Assembly: GCF_047663525.1 (NCBI RefSeq)
Contig: NC_092589.1
Location: 57,903,501 to 57,967,500 of the forward strand
DNA from: Anas platyrhynchos
Taxonomy: Eukaryota; Chordata; Aves; Anseriformes; Anatidae
DNA length: 64,000 bases
Direction: 5' to 3'
Position 1 is the first letter of the stretch; each line of letters opens with the position of its first letter. Shown one piece after another: positions 44,061-57,000 of the stretch. The notes below the pieces were generated by a model. That model was not told where the DNA came from. It worked only from the letters and a program-made list of their open reading frames with translations, and did not search any database. The translations under genes and the position numbers were made by a program.

Positions 44061-47000
44061 CAGATGAGGGGTGACCTTCCCTTCTTTTATCCCATTACAT
44101 CTGTCAGGTGCAAACTTGGAAGCCAAATTGGGAAGCATTATTAAATAAGAACAAATTATTTTATTTTACATAGCAAATAAGCTAGGACAATTACATGTAG
44201 AAGGCTAGCCAGGCACTGCTCTGCCTGCAAAATCAAATTAAACAACCAGAAATGCAGAAGCAAAAATTTCTTAAGCAATGCAAACTGCAGGGAGTTGCAC
44301 AGTCTGTAAATGTTATCTCCCTGTAACTGCCCACAGCGGAGTGCAGAGTGCTGCAGCTGCAGGTTGTCCCTGCTGCCACAGGCAGCATGTCCTGCAGCTC
44401 AGCAGCCTTACACCGAGGGGAAAAGTGGAAGCACCAGGAGCTGCAGGGTTGGAGATTGGATGGAATTACTGTCCATGTCGAGAATGTTACCTTTCATAGC
44501 TCCTGATTTCCTTCCATGGTAAGCAAGTAGCTGTCATTTAACATCTGACTGTCATTACTTGTTTCTGCAGAAGATCATGTGTGTCTGTGCTGCCATGTGT
44601 GTATATATAGATGCATGCATGTGTGCTGAACTTTTACAAACACAATATACGTACTGTGGGGACCATTTGTGTATTAAAAAAGCAGAGATATTGAGTCCTA
44701 GTTCTGACTGTACTGTAGCAATCTACTTAGAAGCTTCTCCACTCTAATGGTAGATGTTTACTTTTTAATACTTAAGCTATATATGAAATGCCAAACTTGG
44801 GCAACATGATTAGCTACAATACAGATTATATGAAACAGATTCAGTTTTACTTCTCTCTCTCTCTTTACACAGCTCTAAGGAACAGCAAATAGCTCCTCCG
44901 GTGGGCCAAGAAGTCTGTAGCCTACCTTTCAAATTTCCATATTGGCATTTACTGTGTTGAGGTTCAAATCCTTTTACAGCCGTGGTCTGAACAAGAAAAG
45001 GGCATTTAAGGGAGTAAGACTACATCTTGCTCTTCTGGGTTACATTAAAATCCATTGATTTCCATCTGTTATTTGAACAAAGCAGAGTGCATTTTAGATA
45101 AAAATAAAATTGCTTATATTGGAGAATATACATTAAATATATTTGCTGTTTATGGTCTGTAAATTGGACGGTTCTGTTTTTAGAGTTTTTTAATAATACA
45201 AGTAAGAGGAGGTCACTGTACTCAAAAGGCTCTAAGCACAAAAAGCTCTTTCACTTCACTACATCATTAGGAGCACTGCAGAAAGCATCCCACCTGCAAG
45301 TCTGCTTGCACCCTCATTCAGCAAAGCCTCTGCACTGAAAAGCACCTGTGTGTATGCTTTTGAATTCAGTGTGTGCTTAAGAATGTTTCTAAACAGATGT
45401 TGACAGCTAAATCTGTTTACTTTCCAGACTAATTTCATTCCCCTTTGCTCCTCTTGCTTCAAAAAGGAGAGATCATTGCCCCTGCAGAAATTAACCAAAC
45501 CTGCAAATGCTTTTATTTCTTGGGACTTCTGAAATACTCAAAGCACAAACCCCAGGTTTAATACTGCAATCAGGCACATTGAAGAATCAGGCACATTTGC
45601 ACTTTTACAACATATATGAGCACCTTGGGCCAAATATAATGCCCCAAATATATTATAAAACTCCCGGCTTTTACTGCAGCACCTGTGATCCTCATTTAAG
45701 TGGTTGGCTAAAGGGGCATGTGAAGCTTCAAACCACAGGAGCAGCACAGAGCAGCTGGGATACCCTAGTGGATATGACCTGTTCTACTACTATGCATCAG
45801 GATTTGGTTAGGAGCTTTCTTTTGTTGTTGCTGATGGAAAATATCTGTCACCATCGTTTGCCCCCGCTCACATTAAAAACAGGAGCATTAAAGACAGGAT
45901 TGGTAGCATATCTCCTCCAAGGTGCATTCAGAAGCGGCCACACTTACACATCTCTCACTGCTTGCTCCTTTATTCCCAGGGCAGGAACACCAAACCTACC
46001 TCAGTGATGTTAGCCTCAGGTTGACGGTCTTTTCAGAACTATATTTTATCTCAAGTTTTAGATTTTAAATCCTTCTTTCAGCGCTCAGTCTGATGGTATC
46101 AGAGTCCTCAAAGGCTACCCAAGCTTGTATCAGAGCCCTGCAGACTGCTCAACCTTTATAGAAAGTAAAAGGTGAAGAAGAAATTGTTGTCAGGGTTTGA
46201 AATAGCCTTTGAATAGCAAATTCAAAATGAACAATTAAATAAGAACATATGCCTTATCATTACAAGCTGCCATTTTGTATATCATTTGTGTATCATATCA
46301 TTACTAGCAATACAAAGAGCCTTTGGGGAGCCTGTGGAAGGGTTAGCCATTTTTCAGTCTACACACAGTGTCCAAGTAGACTTGACGTGCACTGGTAGCA
46401 ATTTAGCAAATACTACTGGTGGGCAGAGAAGCAAAGAAACAACTTAATATTGGGGAAAATGTTTGTCAGATCCCTTTAAAATAAGGCAACGGTTGCTATA
46501 GAGAGAAAGCAAAATATGGCTTTATCACACACAAGCCAAATTACAGACTAAAATAATTTCATTCTGAAGCTGCAGCAAAAGTTAGCAAATTATGGCAATC
46601 TCTTTGTAACAGAGTGGTATGAGAGCTGTGCAAATACATTTCAGGGTATCTAAATGCACAGAGAAAGTGAGAACGAGCACTGTAAAGCCAAACAGGGCAT
46701 ACAGTGAAACTCAAATTCATGGCAACTCTGTGGCCAGTCATTCTAACCAGCTTTAAATAAATCTCTCTTTTTTATGTTTTATACTAAGTCAAGAGAGTAT
46801 TATTAAGATTGCAAAGTCAGGCATTCAAGAGTGAGGTAATGTCAAAATTAAGGCCGTCTGTTCAACCTTAATTTGGCCCCTTGCGAGTATGAATTATGAT
46901 ACTGCCTTTAATTAGATGATCACACAATATTTTTTCCTCTGCCTCATTCATAACACATGATGGATGGTGCTCACTGAATGATGAAACCATATTTTGTTTT

Positions 47001-50000
47001 TTCCTTGTGGTTCAAGGTGTGGCAGCCTTCCTTATTTACTGCATGCTATATTCTTCTCTGACAACAAAACTAATGATTCCTTCACAGAATTTTCTGTGTG
47101 GTTTATCATTATAGCTATGACATACTTTACAAATATTAATAATTTAATTTTACTGTGGTTCTCAAGGGAAAGGCTAGGAGTCTTTCCATTTAGCTTATTC
47201 ATCTACAACCTATTGCTCAAGTTTTCCTCAAAGCTTTGTCTCCTTCATATTTGCTCTAGGCAGCTTTATTTGCATCAGCTTTGGGGAGGTATTGACGATA
47301 CATGGGAACCAAGATCAAGGTCCCCATTCTGGTGTGCATCTTGGAAAGCAACCTCTGCATATGCATAAGCACTTTGGAGAATTACCTGTGCACTACAGGG
47401 AAGTGCAGGCAGGTTTTTTCCTACAACCTGGACAATGACAAGTAGAGTTTTGTCATAAAGTATAAAGTGTTACTAACATTATTGCTATCCTTCTTCCACA
47501 GAACCAGTTCCACAGCACAAGTAGAGAAAAGTTTCTAGACATAGAAAAAAAAAAAGTCTTTTTCATAGACTTTCACTTGGAAATAGATGACTTGTTCTGA
47601 CAAAAGTTTTCCACCAAAAAAATAGTTCCCCCAAGAGAAATACCTTTCAGGGACATTTTCAGCCAAGATGGTTGAAATTTGGCAAGTTTACAAGTGACTT
47701 TTACTTTAGTCATCATTCATCCATCATCTTTCTTAAGCATGATGGATTGTGTAATTCTAAAGGGAATGAACACAGTCTAGAAGAGCACTCTCTGGGTACA
47801 CAGGCCCCTAAGTTATTTATATCGTTGTTCATACATCATAGGTTGGATTTAATGCTCTAAAATTTTTTTTGACTTTAAATACTATGATTCAAAGCTCATA
47901 GGAGGTGGAGAACTTTCTGAGACCTGAGAAGACAAATTGAGTTCAGACCTTCTCCAAATACTATAAATTTTCTCAAACCAAATGAAACCTATCACATTCT
48001 GTGTCACATATATTGCCTTTGGCTAATATTGCCAACCTCAGGGGCTTAAGCCCATAACTGGTGTCTAAGCTTGGCAATCTATTTTTCTGAGGTGCTGAAT
48101 ATTCACAAATTCACAGACAAAAGGGAAGATAATTTTAATTTTCCCTATGTGGCACCTCTGAACAGCTTGGATACCTATCTGTGGATTCAGTTATGTCAAT
48201 TTAGTCTCAGATGTCTCTGTTCTCTTTGTTATTACATTTCCAATATTACGTAAAATGACGTGGTAATAGAAGAAAAACTTACCCTGAATGGGTGCAAAGC
48301 ATTGAAAAAGAGGAATCTTGACGTCAGCTGCCAGTCTCAGCCACTCAGTGGTGCATTAGAATCAGCAGAGGAGACATTCAGAGTGTGCTCTAGCAGAGTG
48401 TGTGTAGCTCTGTGGCATTTTGGGATTTCTTATTTGTATCTAACCCCTTTCCATCAGAATCCTCTTAAAATCAGTGACGGAAACAATCCATGTGAAATAA
48501 AAAAAAATCACGAAAACTTGTTAGTTTTAACAGCAGAACCTGGCTTACGCAAGTTCTCCAAATGACCAGTGTAAAGGGTTTGTGCTTTGAGCTTCCCACC
48601 CTAAGCCACAGTTGATAATTTCTTCACAATGCAGTGTGTGTTACCATTACTGCTGCTGTCAGAAAGTACGGCTACATTCTTTAGCATGTTTTTTGTCCAT
48701 CAGTACCTTCACATGCTACCAAAGCTTTCAGAAGCAGTGACTTTAAACAGCTCATACCTCACCGAAACAGGACCGAATCCATGTTTTCTTCTCTTCCTGA
48801 GTTGTTACAAAGCCTGTTGCAAATAACAGACATCCAACCACCTCCAATAATAACCATCTATTACAATCAAGCCCAGTTATCTGTGGATAGAGTAACCATG
48901 TTGCAGAATTACTGTGCATGTGTGCCAACTCTGCTCAGGTCCAGCAGAGCTTAATAACCTTATTGCAAGGCCACATGGCTATAGCTAATTTGCTTCCAAA
49001 GCTAGTTTGAGTGCACAGGCAGGGTACTCATTTTTATCTGGCATTGAGCCATGGAACCCAAACCATCTCCAAGCAGAGCATTGTAGCCAGAAGCCCCCTT
49101 ACTGGGCTGTGCTAGCACCACGTCCTCTGACAGTGGTGACCTGACCATGCAATGGCAAAGAGCAGACAAATGCAGGATGCATTAGCTCCTCCTTAGAGTT
49201 GCCTGACTGCAGTGATGTGACAGTGCCTTCCTGTAGAACATTCATTAGGGACTGCATTTGTCGTAATAACTTGGCTGGAAAGGTCCGACTATAGGAGCAT
49301 TCACTCAGATTTTCTGTTTGATGCCATTTACAGAACCCATATTTTAAATTTCAAGATTCAACACCCACCTCATGTCCTTTAATGTAATTTCATCTGGAGC
49401 AGCTAGACATCAGCACTCATGAAACTGAAGTACCTTGGGCTGGAAGTGCTGCTGATTGTGTATCCTGCCCTCTCCTTCTCTGGGACCTTCTCCTGTGAAC
49501 TCCATCTCCTTTATCAGCCCACATATTCCCATGTACTTTCTAGTAACCTGACCAGCTTCGAAATCTGCAACTCTGACCACCAAATTAAAATTATTGAGAG
49601 GACAGACAGTGACAAAGGCAATACAATCACAGAAGCCTTATTTTTGAATGAAACAATCAGAAATCACAATGTTGAACTACTGCACCATTTCTGTGATCAT
49701 CTGTACATAAACAGTAATGGATTTAAAAAACGTACTGGAGAGCCATGTCATGATTTGCACGAGATCAGTTTCCCCAGAACTGTTCCAGAGCAGAAACATA
49801 TTTAAGTTATATTAAAACTCTGTAATAAAAATCACACATTAACATATACCTCTAAAGTGCTCTATATGTGATAAAATAAATACACCTAAATATACTAATG
49901 AGTATGTGTGATGTGAACATTAGTACATTTGGATCTTCAAGTTACTTTTGCATAAAGTAATTTCTTGCTGAAAATCAGCAATCAATTCTACACATTTTTT

Positions 50001-50379
50001 TCTGCCTACTACAGTTCCCTTTTGATTGTCTGATAATTAAACAGAATTCTGTCAAGTTTCGACCACTACTAGTGTTTTGCAATGGAATTCCAGGCACAAA
50101 CAGGCATATTTCTGATACAACAGGCATTTGCTTATGTGCCTTCCTGAAGTAAGGCTTAAACGTTCTCTCTCGTACTATGCTAATGGCTCAGCCCATATAT
50201 TGAGAACTCACAACCTGAAAATGCAGAATCAGGTCTTGTATTGGGAAAATAAGAAGAAAAATCCTCATGTAGAAATAATATCATCTACTGCTGACATTGG
50301 AAAACCTGAAAATAAATCATTCAAATGCCATCAATCCATCTAGAATTTCAAGAATCAGCATGAAGAAACATAAACCTGG
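44061..50379. other. Intergenic region downstream of AIG1, no gene recognised
   Basis: A/T-rich DNA with no recognised repeat or exon. It includes an inverted repeat with homeodomain-like cores (46845-46874), a palindromic GCAACGGTTGC (46486-46496) and a 128-codon open frame with a signal-peptide-like start (49419-49805). Confidence 0.55.
46845..46874. repeat. Perfect 9-bp inverted repeat, 12-nt spacer
   Basis: AAATTAAGG at 46845-46853 and CCTTAATTT at 46866-46874. Each arm contains a TTAA/TAAT-type homeodomain-like core. TAATTAGATGATCAC follows about 40 bp further on, which suggests a regulatory block. No coding signal. Confidence 0.85.
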
Positions 50380-51009
50380 GGGTAACTTGATCTTTATTTA
50401 GGCATATTTAAGAAAAGTTGCATCATATTCAGATAGTCTAGCACTGCAAATAAATTTTTACTGGATTGATAAAATTATTAACATCACTGATTTAAGGCAA
50501 CTGTTACATGTTACATTAATATTTCAGTCAGATTGAATTCTTCTTCGGCTACATTCATGCAATTAACTGTAATATATTTTTACACTGTACTTTGAATATA
50601 TAGGATTGTTTTGTTTCCCCATATTAGACCTATCTGGTTAAGCTTTTCTCAAACAATACAAAGAATGGACTTGTTCTTCTGGGTGGAAGTGGACAGATTT
50701 AATGACTTCATGATTTAATGACTTATTTGATGCAAGAAATGGATGTTGAGAATGCTGTGGAGATAAATTTACATCTTATTTGTGTGTATCACATGCAAGC
50801 ATGGATAAATAGTAATGGAGGTTAAAACACAATTATTATTCTTAGCTAAAATCATTTGCCTTCATTAAAAAAACCCAAATATCCTTGCACTGAGCAGAGG
50901 GCCCACTAAACTGCCTGGTTTCCAGAAGACTCCTCTCCGTGCCAACCTCTGTTGGGGATGAGAAATCTTCCATGGAGCCACGAACGAGCCTCCATGTTGC
51001 ATCTATTAT
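50380..51009 (-). other. AIG1: Probable AIG1 3' UTR
   Basis: Sequence downstream of the AIG1 stop on the minus strand. Poly(A) signal candidates are two ATTAAA hexamers (50714-50719, 50698-50703) and AATAAA (50393-50398), giving a 3' UTR of about 310 or 630 bp. Confidence 0.5.
50698..50719 (-). terminator. AIG1: Duplicated candidate poly(A) signal ATTAAA of AIG1
   Basis: Two ATTAAA hexamers 16 bp apart, created by a tandem duplication of a 16-bp unit (50696-50727). A T/GT-rich stretch (CTTTGTATTGTTTG) follows on the minus strand about 35-50 nt downstream. Confidence 0.4.
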
Positions 51010-51047
51010 TCAGTCCATTTTTGTCTTCTCTTTTTCTTCTTCAATAC
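51010..51047 (-). CDS. AIG1: AIG1 terminal coding exon
   Basis: 38 bp after a CATATGTTTTCAG acceptor. It completes Cys and reads [11 protein letters not shown], then TGA (51012-51010). The human tail is KSMEEEKEKPKLE, so phase, length and charge all agree. Confidence 0.92.
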
Positions 51048-54000
51048 CTGAAAACATATGGAGAACAGCTTTCAAAAATCTCAGAATGAACAAAAATGAA
51101 GAGTTTATTTAGAGAAGTTTCTTCTCGCACATTAATCTTTCTCTTCCCTTTATTGCTGTTGTTTCTCCCCTCCTTGCTCGCATGCCCTTGCCTGTGTCAC
51201 CTCACCTGCTGCGAATGAAAAGAGCATCTGCACACCTGATGGCAGTGGTTGTCCAGTAATGAACCGCGCAGCCCTCCCTCCCTCCGGACCGTTTTCAGAT
51301 CAGCCGAGCCCCCTGCCGCACGCTCAGCCTTTGACTGCTGCAGGGGACTGGGAACACTCAGTTCCCTTGGCTCCTCTGCTTACCTAAGAGCAAATTGGAG
51401 TAGATGTTATTAGAGCTGAAGCTAAGCAGCCAGATTTATCTGAATGCAAGTTTTTAAAATTCTGCTTCAGAATTTAGTAACTTTAGCTCCCTCCCCCCCA
51501 TTTCAACACTGGGTTTTTAACAACCTTCATACACATCTCCCTTTTTCGAGAGCACAAGAATGAAGAACCGGTTCCTGCTGATAGGGTGCCTCTTGCCTTG
51601 CAGTGGCCATGTTTCAGCAATACCAGGAGGGCTGAGCTGACTGTAGGGCTCCTTAAAGAACTGATCCTGGCTGCAGGACTTTTCTCTTGTCTATGCTGAG
51701 CAAAGTCTGGGCCAGGCAGCAGATTGTGTTTTTTCTGGCAATGAAAACATTCAGCTATTTCATATGCCTGTTCCTGGACAATGAATTACTATTGGTATCT
51801 GACAAAAGTATTGTTCTTCTGACTAAGCCCTCTCTGCCAAACATCTCAAATAAAAATATTTCTTTTGGAGATTTTTATGCCTGCTGCATGTTGGAAAAGA
51901 CAGCCCTCTGAGGACTGAAGGCAAAAAAGAAGTAATTTTTGAGAACGTTGAGAGGAAAATCCAGTCACAAGTAAGATCACCTGCTAATGCAATCTATGTG
52001 TAGATGGCAGTTACACCAAAAATCACTTTCAAAACACAGCTAATCAATTCCAGGATGGGAAACACTAAGAGCCATGTGCAGTTAGAAAGCACAACTGCAG
52101 AGTGGCCTTTGTTGAAAGAAGCAACAGGGAAAGAGACGGGTCTGCACGCTGCCAGCAGCACAAGTACAATGGCCCTGGGTGTCGCTGGCAAACCGATGAA
52201 GAGCCATAGTCACAGGTTTAACAACCAAAACAAGAGGCTGGGTCCAAAAGATTACAGTGGGTTTACAAGGCTGCTCCAGAGCCAATCTCGAGCCTTCTGC
52301 CTTTTGCTGTAAGGAACTTTTCCAATCATTTTAAATGAGCTGTTTTATTTGCCTTTTAAAAAGAGCCTCTTTCCTTTCTTCTGAATTGCTCTACTGCAGA
52401 TGCATCAAATACTTTGGCAGGAATGCAGATACCCTCAAAACTGTGGACAGACACTGGCTTGTAGAAAGGGCAAATTTTTCCTTGCCTACCATGTTTGTGG
52501 TTTAACTTGGAAAAACTAACTGCAAATCATTTTGTCAGTAGTGAGGTTTTATTTAATGCATCTCCAGAGGAAAAGGAAAAAAAACCTCCGAACTCCAACA
52601 ACCCCCTCTCACCCCAGAACTCTCATGGCAGGCTGCTTTAGTTTGAAACCTTACTAATCAAAAGCCCCTTTCAAAAGTACAGTTTTCAAATGATATTTTC
52701 TCAAATCTTGCATGGAGACAGATTGGCATTATTTTAAATTTCCGCTGTCATACACCTCAGGTGTGGTTTATGCAAAGTGTCTCAAGCATAGCAACACAGC
52801 AGGTGACTCATGGCATTATCTGCTTTGCAAGTGCTTGAGCCACAAGAGAGTGTGGATCAGTATTCTTTAACCAAATCAAGGAAATAACAGAGAGGATAAC
52901 AAGGCCATGGTGAACCTGCTGGACGAATGACCCAATTAACCTGAGCTGTTCTGGGGTGGAGGGCCACAAGACCCAGAGATTTTGTTAGGCATACGGTGGA
53001 ATAGCGAGGGAGATTTTCTGCCTTTTACTTATTCATGGACTTGGTGAGAATATGTGACTCTTCACCACATTACTATGCTTCATACAGGACTTCACAAAGC
53101 TCAAGTGGAAGTATTCCGTGTGGCTGGCTTTTCTAGAAACTTCTTTCCTGAGTTAACACAATTACAATAGACATGACTGTGACATCCAAGTGAGGCCTCA
53201 AAACCACACTTGGACACTGCGACCAATGATTGCTGGTTCTAGGGTACAACCAAGGAAAGCACTTGGCACCTGCTTGCTAACGTGAGCAAATGTTACATAA
53301 AACTGATTTGAGCTCCTGGAATCAGACTCTACATAGCACTAAAGGCCTTGTTAAAAGAGAGTTGTGTGTGCAGTAAGCAACCATGTGAATTTACGTTGTA
53401 TTAGCAAGTGCACACTATGCTTCCCAAACAGGGATGCAGGCTGTTCATATGGTCACAATCCATTATGGGCCCAATTAATGTAATGACAGAATTCCCACTG
53501 AGCAAGTATTTCACTCCATTTGTGACTTGCTCCTGAGGAGATTATGAATGTTGTTTGCTTATTTCACGCATTTTGACAAGTGAAAACCATCTTTCGTAGA
53601 CTAAAGACATCTACTTTTAATCTTGTGTTCGTCTTATTTTCCCTTTTCCTTTACTCAGCATTGGCTGGCCTAGGCATGGTAGATGAATGTAGAGTATACA
53701 GAGTTATGTTTACCCTCCAATAATGTGATCTTTCATTCCTATTATTTGATCAATGTGAAAATATTAATTTTCCTTGAGTAAATTTATAAGCAGAAAACAC
53801 CTTATCTGAGAATACTTATACATACCTTATATCTGAGAATACAGTTTTTTATTTCTAACTCTAAGTTTAACATTAACAGCATTCCTACAAAATGATACTT
53901 TATTCTAGCTGCATTTAATGGGTTCATCAGCTAATAAGTGGGTTGTGAACCAAGTGGGTTGTAAACCTTTCAGGTAATTGCCAACAGCTCTTAAATTAGT

Positions 54001-57000
54001 ATTAGAAGTTATAAAAAAATACATAGCTCATTCATAGCTCTTCATGCTTTCCAGCAGCAACTCCATTCATTTGACTGCTTTTAAGAGCAAGTAAGCAAGA
54101 AGTTTCAATGGAACTTCTGTCATTTTCCTTTGTTTTAGCCTACTAAATATCTTTTTGACTTTCAGGGGAGCATCTTCAAGTCCTGACAGAGCATTTCATA
54201 AGCTAATATTCCTAAAACAATACTCACATTTTTGGGTATCCCAGATGTAGTTGTTCAGAATCTCTCCCATCAAGTAGAAAATGTTAATTATTACAGTAAC
54301 AGCTGCGAAAAAGATTATTTTGACACCTGGGCTGAGGTGCTCAAGAAGCGGGTACACCCACACTCCTGTAACATGGTGAATCCAGCACACCCTGAAAAAG
54401 AACAAAAACACCAAGTACTGACTCTTACAGCCCTGTTTTTTAGAAATAGTTTGGCTTAGCTACTGTAACCTAAAAAAAAAATCATTTGAAAAGACAGGGA
54501 GTCGCAACTAAATTCAGCTTCTTGGAGTGCCCGGATGATATACTTTGAGAACAGACATGAAAAATGATGAAACAAAGACTGATTTCCTGCATTGTTACAG
54601 TTTTGTTTTAAATTTAATATGAGCACTTGACCAGTTTTCAGGTTTTGATGTAGGCAGGCATTTCCTTGCTGCCTTTATAATTACAAGGAATATACCCTCC
54701 TGTTTTATAGAGTAGCATGGAAAGCGCAGCACTCCCTCAGTTCCAAGCAAGTTCTTTTTCCAAGTGGCATTCCGTGTTCTTGAGGCTCTCCTACACAGCC
54801 TGACTCTTGGCTTTCTGGAGCATCTTTGTTTTATTTTGTATACATTTGTGTGTGTCTGCTGCTTTTCCTCTTCACACCTGGCAAGTGGCTCGGTTTCTGG
54901 GTTTGCCAGAAACACATGGGTGAGCTTCTCTTTAAAACAACAACCTTTCAGCACCTGTGTTTTAGGCTGCTCCTCTTTTCCTTTCAGCTACCTGTTATCA
55001 TTTGGATCTAATGATTTTTCTCTAGGTGGAACAAACATTAAAAAAAAAAAAAGAAGAAACCCTGTCATCAGTGAAGTTCTGCCGACTGCACTCAATAAAG
55101 GAAAAGGAACAATGGTGACTCACTGGTGTCACAGAGATTTTTAGCATTCAGCCACAGCGGAGATCATCGGTACACTAACCCAAGAGACAGTGTGTCAGCT
55201 CTACTGCAATGCAGCCCAAAGAACCCCTCCAGGTACGTGGCTTCTCTGTGTGTGCCTGCAATGGGCACCTGCACTCTCTGAAAGGAGAGCTGTTGCACTG
55301 AGATCTGAAACAGTGAAGTCAGAAGGGAGCAGATGGAGTCCATACATTCCAGTAGCTGGAACCTAAGAAAGGGAAATGCTGCCAAAACTCTTAGCAAACA
55401 TCACAGAGGCTAACTGGGAAAAGGCTCAGCAGAGACTAGACTGGGGCCTGTGAGCTGCTGGGCTCTCTGTAAGAATGTAGATCTTTTCCTCTCTGATCCT
55501 GCAATTTGAGAGAGAAGCATACAGCGAAGCACAGCTAGAGCGAAGACTAAGCAGTCACAGACACAATTACTGATGGGGATTTCCATGTCCATATTATTTG
55601 CTTCACTTGCTGATACTTCTGTTTGTTTAAGGAAGACTTTTGATCACTACGTCAACAGTCACAGGCTCCCCAAGAACAGAAACACAAAAGTCTACTCAAA
55701 AACACTGTAATAAATGCCTGTCACACAGGGAGTACAGCATCCTTGTTTAATGATTCTCCCTCACCCTGGAAATGTTCATGGTTGTCATAGCTTCCCTCCT
55801 CCTTAGAAAAGCTTTTATTACAGCCAAGCCTTCAGCAGTTGCACACTTCATGTAGGAATTTACATGTGTTGGTAAATTAATCTGCATGATCTAAATGCAG
55901 ACTAAAAACACTTTCTCCAAAGGAGTTCACATATGGAAAATGATCTCTATACTTTACAGTTACTTTCCAAACTTTGTTCTGTACCAGAACTGAGCTGACA
56001 AGATAAAGGTAACTGTGAAAAAATAAAGGGTTACTGTGTAATCCATGGTAACAGGGGATACCTTGTTCCACTTGGTCAACAAAAAGGATGGGATTGTTGG
56101 TAGAAGGGTATGGGGTGTCCTTTACTCTCAGGTTGGCTTAGGAGGAAGCGTCTATTATTGCCCAGCATTTTTTGGTTCATTTACTTTTGTTTTATGATCA
56201 TTTTGTGAAAAACAAGCTCTGATGAAAAAAAAAAAGAAAAAAGCCAGTGTCTCTTTTTCACTTTTCTCTGGCATGATGAAACTGTCCATCAGTACAAGGA
56301 CCTTTACAGAAGGACTTTTCGAGGGATGTTCTAAACGGCACCTATGTACCCAAGTTCATGAACCAAGCAGAAGTGACATTTACTAGAACGCATTTATGCT
56401 GGAAAGAAGAAATATTTTCTCAATCTGACCAATGAGTCACCGATGAGCTCACAAATGTCAGCTGTGTCTGGTTAGTTCAGAATCTTCGAGTACATTTTAT
56501 GAACTCTGTCCTTCTCTGCCCAGAACAGTAGCCCGTTATTTGTTTGGTGACACCGCTCGTGTGTTCAACCTACCTGCTGTACATCTGTCCCCGGGGCTGT
56601 GACAATGCAGGAGCTGGTGCTCTGAGGACAGGAGGTACCGAGTGCCACTGAGGAGATGACTGCCACCGACTCACCTGATCAGCCACCCGGATCTGCCCTG
56701 CTCACTGCGTTTTGATGGAGTGGCGTTAGCCTCCTCTCCACCGAGCACTGACACGCCGGTTGCTCCTGCGTTGCCTGCACCACAAATGGCAGCAGCAAGA
56801 GGATGATTGCTACCATGGAAACCTCACCTGATGGCCTTTCTTAGCGGGCTCGCTCCTGCTTGAATGCAAGCTAACTCAACGCTGCACAATAAAGAGCTGA
56901 TCAACCAGAGGCATAAAGCCTCCATACAAGATTGCTGATTACTAATGTTAATGAATGCCTTTAACATTGCAATTCCAGTAGTCATTATTCCTGGCCAACC

